Assembly (NCBI GenBank): GCA_005786915.1
Contig: SYCM01000056.1
Span: 1 to 10,994, forward strand
Length of the DNA: 10,994 nt
From: Bacteroidota bacterium
GTDB taxonomy: Bacteria > Bacteroidota > Bacteroidia > Flavobacteriales > Schleiferiaceae
Direction: 5' to 3'
Positions 6,598 through 10,994 of this stretch are shown one piece after another. Positions within the stretch are counted from its first letter, which is position 1. The number at the start of each line of letters is the position of its first letter. The translations under genes and the position numbers were made by a program. A model generated the notes under the pieces. It worked only from the letters and a program-made list of their open reading frames with translations. It had not been told where the DNA came from and did no database searches.

Positions 6598-7556
6598 CGC
6601 GTGCGGCCTTTGAGATCCTTGTAGGCTCCGTGGCGGTACGGATCCTCTTCGTCGTCGCCCGCCAGCATGCTCAGGTAGCTCTCGTAGCGGGTCGGAGCCA
6701 GTTGGTTGCCCTCGTACGCCTCGCGCACCGCGCAACCGGGCTCGTCCGCGTGCAAGCAGTTCGCAAAGCGGCACTGAGGCGACAGCGCAAACACCTCGGG
6801 AACGTAGTGGCTGATCTCTTCGCGCTCCATGTCCACGAGTCCAAAGCCGCGAATTCCCGGGGTGTCGATGAGAAATCCGCCAAAGTTCAGCGGGTGCATC
6901 TCGGCAAACGTGGTCGTGTGCTGCCCTTGGCCGTGGGCGGAACTGATCGCGCCCGTGCGAAGGTCCAGACCCGGCTGCAGTCGGTTGGCCAAGCTGCTCT
7001 TGCCCACGCCGCTGTGTCCGCTAAAAAGCGACACCTTGCCGCGCAGCACCTCGCGCAGCGCGTCGAGCCCCTCGCCCGTCTCGGCCGAAACCCGCAAGGT
7101 GGGGTAGCCCGCCTGCCCGTAGGCCGCCTCGCGGTACACCAGCTCGGCCTCGCCGTCGGCGTCGAGCGCGTCGACCTTGTTGAACGCGATCACGGCCGGA
7201 ATTCGGTAGGCCTCCGCCGTCGCCAAGAAGCGGTCCATAAATCCATAAAGGGTCACCGGCTCAGCCACCGTGGCAATCAGCACCGCCTGGTCGATGTTGG
7301 CGGCAATCACTTGCGACTTGCGCGAAAGGTTGACCGACTTGCGCACCAGGTGGTTGCGGCGTTCGTGCACCACGCTAATCGCCCAGCGCCCTTCAGATTC
7401 CGGCTCGGCCTCGACCCGATCGCCGACGGCTACCGGGTTGGTCGCGCGGCTGCCCGCAAGGCGGAGCGCGCCGCGCAGGCGCGCATCGGCCTGGGTTCCG
7501 TCGGCAAATTGCAGGCGGTACCAGCTTCCGGTTGATTTGAGTACGAGGGCTTCCAT
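6594..7556 (-). CDS. rsgA: Small ribosomal subunit biogenesis GTPase RsgA
   Basis: RsgA (YjeQ) is a circularly permuted GTPase that proofreads late 30S subunit assembly near the decoding centre. The 320-residue product has an N-terminal OB-fold region (about 1-75). The permuted G motifs follow: G4 NKVD (126-129), G5 SAE (157-159), G1 GHSGVGKSS (180-188), the G2 Thr cluster HTTT (213-216) and G3 DTPG (231-234). A C-terminal zinc-binding set is formed by C262, C267, H269 and C275. All expected residues are present. The gene leads a three-gene minus-strand operon (rsgA, dtd, mazG-like) and has a good -7 box 8 bases upstream of its ATG. It is divergent from the GldA-like ATPase gene, with a 49-base gap. 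Confidence 0.97.
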   Translation of the reverse strand: MEALVLKSTGSWYRLQFADGTQADARLRGALRLAGSRATNPVAVGDRVEAEPESEGRWAISVVHERRNHLVRKSVNLSRKSQVIAANIDQAVLIATVAEPVTLYGFMDRFLATAEAYRIPAVIAFNKVDALDADGEAELVYREAAYGQAGYPTLRVSAETGEGLDALREVLRGKVSLFSGHSGVGKSSLANRLQPGLDLRTGAISSAHGQGQHTTTFAEMHPLNFGGFLIDTPGIRGFGLVDMEREEISHYVPEVFALSPQCRFANCLHADEPGCAVREAYEGNQLAPTRYESYLSMLAGDDEEDPYRHGAYKDLKGRTR

Positions 7557-7564
7557 CGGAACAC

Positions 7565-7572
7565 CAAAGATA
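7565..7572 (-). promoter_or_regulatory. Putative rsgA operon -7 box
   Basis: The minus strand reads TATCTTTG, a perfect TAnnTTTG match, ending 8 bases before the rsgA ATG at 7556. This implies a leader of at most a few bases. The -33 region would fall within the divergent promoter of the GldA-like gene; I did not find a clear TTG there. Confidence 0.55.
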
Positions 7573-7578
7573 TCGGCT

Positions 7579-7586
7579 TACCTTCG
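7579..7586 (+). promoter_or_regulatory. Weak -7 box for the GldA-like gene
   Basis: TACCTTCG (one mismatch to TAnnTTTG) lies 19 bases before the ATG at 7606. A second similar string, TACACTTCG at 7595-7603, ends 2 bases before the ATG but has one extra base. Either could be the functional element; neither is strong. Confidence 0.3.
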
Positions 7587-7605
7587 GCCTTCGTTACACT
7601 TCGCC

Positions 7606-8301
7606 ATGTCGATTGCCGCCGAAAACCTCCGCAAGACCTACGGGCGCCAAAATGCGCTCGACGGATTTACCCTAAACGCCCAGCCCGGGCAGATTTATGG
7701 CCTTCTCGGCCCGAACGGCGCGGGCACGTCGACCTTCATGAAGATTGTGTGCGGACTCATTCCGGCTGACGAAGGGTCCGCCCAAGTGCACGGCATGGAT
7801 TGCGCCGCTGACAGCCTCGAGGTGCGCCGCATTCTGGGCTACCTGCCAGAGCAAAATCCGCTCTACCCCGACCTGTACGTGACCGAGTACCTGCACTACG
7901 TGGCCGACCTCTACCAGGTGGACCGCGACCGCGCCGAGCAACTCATCGCCGACGTGGGCCTCACGCCGGAGCGCCACAAGCGCATTGGCGAGCTCTCCAA
8001 AGGCTACCGCCAGCGCGTTGGCCTCGCCGCCGCCCTAATTCACGATCCAAAGGTGTTGATTCTCGACGAGCCCACCACGGGCCTCGACCCCAACCAGCTC
8101 GTCGAAATCCGCCAGTTGATTCGCCGCGTGGGTCGCGACAAAACGGTGATTCTCAGCACCCACGTGATGCAAGAAGTTCAAGCGATGTGCGACGTGGTCG
8201 GATTCATTCGCCGCGGCCAGCTCGTACGCGAAGCCTCGATCGAAACCTTCGGTCCGGGCAAAGAAGACCTCGAGGCGGCGTTTCGGGCGGCGACGAAGTA
8301 A
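7606..8301 (+). CDS. GldA-like ABC transporter ATP-binding protein with substituted Walker A lysine
   Basis: This 231-residue ABC ATPase most resembles GldA, the ATPase of the Bacteroidota gliding/secretion-associated GldAFG transporter. Shared blocks are GYLPEQNPLYPDLYV, LTPERHKRIGELSKGYRQ, DEPTTGLDPNQLVEI and STHVMQEV. The Q-loop (Q83), signature LSKGY (130-134), Walker B LILDEP (151-156), D-loop GLD and H-loop H186 are intact. The Walker A motif reads GPNGAGTST (35-43): the catalytic Lys is Thr41, codon ACG at 7726-7728, one base from AAG. That should severely impair ATP binding unless compensated or a sequencing error. GldA proteins I know are near 300 residues, so this one lacks the usual C-terminal extension. 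No permease gene is adjacent. The start at 7606 fits family alignments; the in-frame extension back to 7270 is antisense to rsgA. Confidence 0.9.
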   Translation: MSIAAENLRKTYGRQNALDGFTLNAQPGQIYGLLGPNGAGTSTFMKIVCGLIPADEGSAQVHGMDCAADSLEVRRILGYLPEQNPLYPDLYVTEYLHYVADLYQVDRDRAEQLIADVGLTPERHKRIGELSKGYRQRVGLAAALIHDPKVLILDEPTTGLDPNQLVEIRQLIRRVGRDKTVILSTHVMQEVQAMCDVVGFIRRGQLVREASIETFGPGKEDLEAAFRAATK

Positions 8302-8354
8302 GCCGGAACATCCATTTAACCTCGATTGGGTGCGGACTCTTTTTTGGAGCTTGC

Positions 8355-8364
8355 ACCTATGAAC
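8355..8364 (+). repeat. Left copy of a 10-bp direct repeat flanking the antitoxin island
   Basis: ACCTATGAAC here is repeated exactly at 8656-8665, where it overlaps the stop codon of der. The two copies bracket the AT-richer antitoxin segment. The flanking bases differ (C versus T before, A versus T after), so the match is exactly 10 bp. Confidence 0.5.
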
Positions 8365-8386
8365 AGTATTGAATTTTCCTTAAATT

Positions 8387-8408
8387 CGTACGTAAATACG
8401 TACGTAAA
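8387..8408 (+). promoter_or_regulatory. Tandem-repeat operator-like element before the antitoxin
   Basis: Two perfect copies of CGTACGTAAA (8387-8396 and 8399-8408) lie head to tail with a 12-bp period, and each contains the palindromes CGTACG and TACGTA. The element ends one base before the antitoxin ATG at 8410. Phd/YefM antitoxins bind short palindromic repeats at their own promoter. Position and symmetry therefore suggest an autoregulatory operator, although binding is inferred. Confidence 0.6.
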
Positions 8409-8409
8409 C

Positions 8410-8622
8410 ATGATTGCGGTCAACTACTCTGAACTCCGTGCTGAGCTCAAATCGCTGCTCGACAAAGTCGAACACGACAACGAGCTGGTGGTAATTAAAC
8501 GCGCTAAAGGGAGGGGTGCCATACTCATGTCCATTCAAGAGTACAACGACTTGAAGCTCGCCATTGACGTGCTCAAAGGCGAATTGGAATTAGCCAAAGG
8601 ACGAGGGATTCCGCTTGAATGA
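8410..8622 (+). CDS. Phd/YefM-family antitoxin, apparently orphan
   Basis: The 70-residue product begins MIAVNYSELRAELKSLLDKV, the DNA-binding opening typical of the Phd/YefM family. The core continues with NELVVIKRAKGRGAILMSI and QEYNDLKLAIDVL. These antitoxins bind their operator through the N-terminal fold and neutralise a RelE/YoeB- or Doc-type toxin through a flexible C-terminus, here the Lys/Glu-rich tail ending RGIPLE. The start at 8410 is preferred over in-frame ATGs further upstream because the family starts at this point and the upstream codons are the repeat element. The stop overlaps an ATG (ATGA at 8619-8622), the classic antitoxin-toxin junction, but only 14 codons follow. The gene is visibly more AT-rich than its neighbours and uses ATA and AGG codons, consistent with transfer. 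Confidence 0.85.
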   Translation: MIAVNYSELRAELKSLLDKVEHDNELVVIKRAKGRGAILMSIQEYNDLKLAIDVLKGELELAKGRGIPLE

Positions 8623-8663
8623 TGCGAGCGGTCGTCTTCAGTCTAAAAGGACACTACCTATGA
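8619..8663 (+). pseudogene. Possible toxin gene remnant (14 codons)
   Basis: The ATG overlapping the antitoxin stop opens a reading frame of 14 codons, MMRAVVFSLKGHYL, ending in TGA at 8661-8663 inside the 3' end of der. It sits exactly where a co-transcribed toxin gene should start. The first residues (R-x-V-V-F-S-x-K) look like the opening strand of RelE/YoeB-type toxins. The frame then runs into the oppositely oriented der gene, so no full toxin can be encoded. The remnant interpretation is inferred from position and a very short match. Confidence 0.35.
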
Positions 8664-8665
8664 AC
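8656..8665 (+). repeat. Right copy of a 10-bp direct repeat, overlapping the der stop codon
   Basis: ACCTATGAAC; read on the minus strand it contains the end of the final der codon region and the TAG stop (GTTCATAGGT). It is identical to 8355-8364 on the far side of the antitoxin gene. Confidence 0.5.
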
Positions 8666-9983
8666 TCTTCCGCCAGAAGAGGTCAATCGGAACCCCGCTC
8701 AAGTCGTACATCTGGCGCATTTGGTTTTCCACAAAGCGCGAGTAGCTGTCTTTGACGTACTGGGGCAGGTTGCAGAAAAACACAAACTGCGGGTACTTCG
8801 TCGGAAGCTGCGTAATGAACTTGATCTTGATCTCCTTGCCCTTGTAAATGGGCGGCGGCTGGTGCTTGACCAGCGAAAGCAGGCGCTCGTTGAGGTCCGT
8901 TTTTGAAATTCGCGTCGACCGGCGGCGGTACACTTCCATCGCCTCTTCGATGGCTTTCAGCACGCGCTGCTTGGTCAGTGCCGAAGTGAAAATAACGGGC
9001 ACGTCATTAAACGGTTGCAAGCGTTTCTTGACCACCGCCTTGTACTCTTCAAGCGTTTGGGTTTGCTTTTCGACGAGGTCCCACTTATTCACGACGACCA
9101 CAAGGCCTTTGCGGTTCTTGTGAATCACGCTGATGATGGCCAAGTCCTGAGCCTCAATCCCTTGCGTGGCGTCGATCACCAGTACGCAAACGTCGGAATC
9201 CTCAATGGTCCGAAGCGTGCGCATGTTGCTGTAAAACTCGAGGTCCTCGTGAACCTTAACCTTTTTGCGGAGCCCTGCCGTGTCCAGCAGCACGAAGTCC
9301 ATTCCAAACTTGGTAAAGCGTTGGTTGACCGTATCGCGGGTCGTCCCGGCAATGTCGGTCACAATGCTCACCTCTTCTTCAAAAAGCGCGTTGGTAATCG
9401 ACGATTTTCCCACATTCGGACGGCCCACAATCGCCAAGCGCGGCAGGCCCTCCCAGGGATCCAACTCGTTGGCTTCGTCTTCCGCAGCGGGCGGAAGCAA
9501 CGTTATCAACTGGTCGAGGAGCTCACCGGTTCCGCTTCCGTTCACGGAACTCAAGGCATAGGGCTCACCAAAACCCAGGCTGTAAAACTCCGCCGCCTGC
9601 GTGGAGCGAGCGTGGTTGTCGACCTTGTTGGCGACCAGAAGCACGGGCTTCTTTTGGCGGCGCAGCAGCTGCGCAATTTCTTCGTCGTCGGGCGTGAGGC
9701 CGTCTTCGGCATCCACCAAGAACAGGACCGCGTGGCACTCGTCGAGGGCCGCCTTGACTTGGCGGCGAATCTCGCCCTCAAACACGTCGTCTGACCCCTC
9801 GACCCATCCGCCCGTGTCGACGAGACTGAACACGCGTCCGCCCCACTCGGCGCTGCCGTAATGGCGGTCTCGGGTTACGCCGGCCACCGAATCCACGATG
9901 GCCTCGCGCTTTTGGACCAAGCGGTTAAAAAACGTCGATTTGCCCACGTTGGGACGACCTACAATGGCGATTAACGACCTCAT
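8658..9983 (-). CDS. der: Ribosome biogenesis GTPase Der (EngA)
   Basis: Der is the double-GTPase required for 50S subunit maturation. The 441-residue product is the usual length. The first G domain has GRPNVGKST (9-17), DTGG (56-59) and NKVD (119-122). An acidic linker (about 165-178) leads to the second G domain with GRPNVGKSS (187-195), DTAG (234-237), NKWD (299-302) and SAL (334-336). A KH-like C-terminal domain (about 350-441) includes HQPPPIYKGKEIKIK. Both GTPase centres look intact. The ATG at 9983 follows the era stop with a single base between, so der is translated from the era transcript. The 3' end abuts the antitoxin island and carries one copy of the 10-bp repeat. No clear terminator follows the stop. 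Confidence 0.98.
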   Translation of the reverse strand: MRSLIAIVGRPNVGKSTFFNRLVQKREAIVDSVAGVTRDRHYGSAEWGGRVFSLVDTGGWVEGSDDVFEGEIRRQVKAALDECHAVLFLVDAEDGLTPDDEEIAQLLRRQKKPVLLVANKVDNHARSTQAAEFYSLGFGEPYALSSVNGSGTGELLDQLITLLPPAAEDEANELDPWEGLPRLAIVGRPNVGKSSITNALFEEEVSIVTDIAGTTRDTVNQRFTKFGMDFVLLDTAGLRKKVKVHEDLEFYSNMRTLRTIEDSDVCVLVIDATQGIEAQDLAIISVIHKNRKGLVVVVNKWDLVEKQTQTLEEYKAVVKKRLQPFNDVPVIFTSALTKQRVLKAIEEAMEVYRRRSTRISKTDLNERLLSLVKHQPPPIYKGKEIKIKFITQLPTKYPQFVFFCNLPQYVKDSYSRFVENQMRQMYDLSGVPIDLFWRKSS

Positions 9984-9984
9984 A

Positions 9985-10878
9985 CTAGTATCCGAATTGC
10001 TTGAGCGTGCGGGCGTTGTCGCGCCAGTCCGCCTGGACTTTTACAAAGAGCTCCAGATGCACCTGGCGCTGAAAAAAGGCCTCCATGGCCTTGCGGGCGC
10101 CGATTCCGACCGCCTTGATCGCCGCACCCTTGTGGCCAATGATGATGCCCTTCTGCGAATCGCGAGCCACATACAAAATCGCGCGAATCTTGTGAAGGGC
10201 CTCGCCTTCCTCAAACGTATCAATCGCAACCTCCACCGAGTACGGCACCTCCTTTTGGTAGCGCATCAAAATCTGTTCGCGAATAATCTCCGACGCCACA
10301 AAGCGCTCGCTGCGGTCGGTCAACTGGTCCTTTTCAAAATAGGCCGGACCCTCAGGAATCAGTTCGAGCACCCGCGCCATCAAGTAGTCCAAGTTGAAGC
10401 GGTTGAGCGCGCTGATCGGAATCACCTCCGCCTGCTGAAGCAGCGCTTGCCACTTCCCCACCTCGGCCTCGAGGACCGCCTGGTCCTTCAAGTCAATTTT
10501 GTTGAGCAGCAGCAAAACCGGCGTTTTCGTCGTTTGCAAATGCTTAAACAGCCCTTCGTTTTTGAGCGGACCCTCGCCGAGCTCCACCACATACAAAAAC
10601 ACGTCGGCGTCCTTTAGGGCATCGCGGACCGCATCGAGCATGCGCTCCTGCAGCTCGTAAGCCGGATCAAGCACCCCGGGTGTGTCTGAAAACACCACCT
10701 GGTATTCGTATTGGTCATTTTCCCCGTTCAGGATTCCAAAAATCCGATGGCGCGTCGTCTGTGCCTTGGGCGTAATGATGCTGAGGCGTTCCCCTACCAG
10801 CGCGTTCGCAAGCGTCGACTTGCCTACGTTGGGATGGCCGATAAGGTTAACAAATCCAGACTTGTGGGGTTTTGACAT
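9985..10878 (-). CDS. era: GTPase Era
   Basis: Era is an essential GTPase that binds the 3' end of 16S rRNA and checks 30S subunit maturation. From the ATG at 10878 the product has 297 residues, the normal length. The G domain shows G1 GHPNVGKST (14-22), G2 Thr41/Thr42, G3 DTPG (65-68), G4 NKID (126-129) and G5 SAL (156-158). The C-terminal KH domain contains GIIIGHKG (244-251) followed by KAVG. The frame stays open 16 codons further upstream, but the -7-like box lies just before 10878 and family members begin at this point. It is the first gene of the era-der operon and is divergent from the initiator tRNA gene. Confidence 0.97.
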   Translation of the reverse strand: MSKPHKSGFVNLIGHPNVGKSTLANALVGERLSIITPKAQTTRHRIFGILNGENDQYEYQVVFSDTPGVLDPAYELQERMLDAVRDALKDADVFLYVVELGEGPLKNEGLFKHLQTTKTPVLLLLNKIDLKDQAVLEAEVGKWQALLQQAEVIPISALNRFNLDYLMARVLELIPEGPAYFEKDQLTDRSERFVASEIIREQILMRYQKEVPYSVEVAIDTFEEGEALHKIRAILYVARDSQKGIIIGHKGAAIKAVGIGARKAMEAFFQRQVHLELFVKVQADWRDNARTLKQFGY

Positions 10879-10883
10879 GGCTG

Positions 10884-10891
10884 CAAAGGTC
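10884..10891 (-). promoter_or_regulatory. Putative era operon -7 box
   Basis: The minus strand reads GACCTTTG, followed by CAGCC and the era ATG. It differs from TAnnTTTG only at the first base. The 12 bases GACCTTTGCAGC are identical to those in front of the malic enzyme gene. No clear -33 TTG was found. Confidence 0.5.
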
Positions 10892-10918
10892 GGGCTTTTT
10901 GGGCGGACTCCCGCGGAC

Positions 10919-10949
10919 TTGCGCATTTTAAATGGATGCCGTACCTTTG
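10919..10949 (+). promoter_or_regulatory. Promoter of the initiator tRNA gene
   Basis: A -33 TTG (10919-10921) and a perfect -7 box TACCTTTG (10942-10949) are separated by 20 bases, the best two-part Bacteroidota promoter in the window. The -7 box ends 10 bases before the first base of the tRNA, leaving room for a very short 5' leader to be removed by RNase P. Confidence 0.7.
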
Positions 10950-10959
10950 CCGTCCATAA

Positions 10960-10994
10960 CGCGGGGTGGAGCAGTTGGTAGCTCGTCGGGCTCA
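10960..10994 (+). tRNA. Initiator tRNA-Met (CAT), 5' half, cut by window edge
   Basis: The last 35 bases fold as the first half of a bacterial initiator tRNA. They give an acceptor strand CGCGGGG (with C1, which leaves the unpaired C1-A72 end of tRNA-fMet), the D arm GAGC-AGTTGGTA-GCTC, and an anticodon stem 5' strand TCGGG containing the GGG typical of initiators. The loop begins CTCA, and the window ends after the first two anticodon bases. The 3' half, including the CCC side of the stem and the T arm, is not visible. Confidence 0.92.

Larger units (their letters stand above)
8302..8409 (+). other. Intergenic region with possible weak terminator and antitoxin promoter
   Basis: After the ABC gene stop, a weak stem can be drawn between CATCC and GGGTG (around 8309-8332), followed by a run of six T at 8340-8345. 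The stem is short, includes a G-T pair and is 7 bases from the T run, so a terminator here is doubtful. From about 8340 the sequence turns more AT-rich and leads into the repeat element in front of the antitoxin. No clear TAnnTTTG box is present. Confidence 0.25.

Noticed and set aside
6630..7535. Plus-strand reading frame of 301 codons opposite rsgA
   Set aside because: rsgA on the other strand has every GTPase and zinc-binding motif; the antisense product is low-complexity in Arg, Ala and His.
7270..7605. N-terminal extension of the GldA-like frame by 112 codons
   Set aside because: It lies antisense to rsgA and its promoter and has no ABC sequence; the family begins at the ATG at 7606.
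8721..8906. Plus-strand frame of 61 codons as the missing toxin
   Set aside because: It is antisense within der, starts nearly 100 bases after the antitoxin stop and has no RelE/YoeB or Doc features.
1..10994. CRISPR array, phage genes, insertion sequences or defence island
   Set aside because: No regularly spaced repeats, transposase or phage motifs were seen; apart from the small antitoxin island, the content is core genes.

Overview
The window looks like a high-GC member of the Bacteroidota, probably Flavobacteriales-like, although I cannot fix the genus. Four things point that way. There are several copies of the Bacteroidota sigma-A -7 box (TAnnTTTG), most of them immediately upstream of start codons. 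Recognisable Shine-Dalgarno sequences are absent. A GldA-type ABC ATPase is present. The initiator tRNA and the gene neighbourhoods (rsgA-dtd-mazG-like) are of the kind seen in this phylum. Most of the window is ordinary, densely packed chromosomal core sequence.

Layout, left to right. The 5' end of a malic enzyme gene lies on the minus strand (1-196) and runs off the window. Divergent from it are a small four-helix membrane protein (291-725), the ribosome-associated GTPase HflX (735-1907), an uncharacterised radical SAM protein (1943-3289) and a SAM-dependent methyltransferase (3286-4167), the last two overlapping by ATGA. A hairpin at 4220-4258 separates these from a minus-strand unit made of glutaryl-CoA dehydrogenase (4526-5710) and a small Cys-rich lipoprotein (4262-4522). 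Next comes the minus-strand operon rsgA-dtd-mazG-like (7556 down to 5798), in which both junctions are ATGA overlaps. Divergent from rsgA is a short GldA-like ABC ATPase (7606-8301). Its Walker A lysine is replaced by threonine.

A small, more AT-rich island follows (about 8340-8660). It carries a Phd/YefM-type antitoxin without an intact toxin, a tandem-repeat operator-like element, and a 10-bp direct repeat bracketing it. Its right end is the stop codon of der. The minus-strand era-der operon (10878 down to 8658, one base between the genes) fills most of the rest. The window closes with the first half of an initiator tRNA-Met gene on the plus strand, divergent from era.

Four translation-related GTPases (HflX, RsgA, Der, Era) sit within 11 kb, along with D-aminoacyl-tRNA deacylase and the initiator tRNA, so translation and ribosome maturation dominate the functional content. 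I see no CRISPR array, phage module or insertion sequence. The parts most worth following up are the Walker A-substituted ABC protein, the toxin-less antitoxin island flanked by direct repeats, and the translationally coupled radical SAM/methyltransferase pair.
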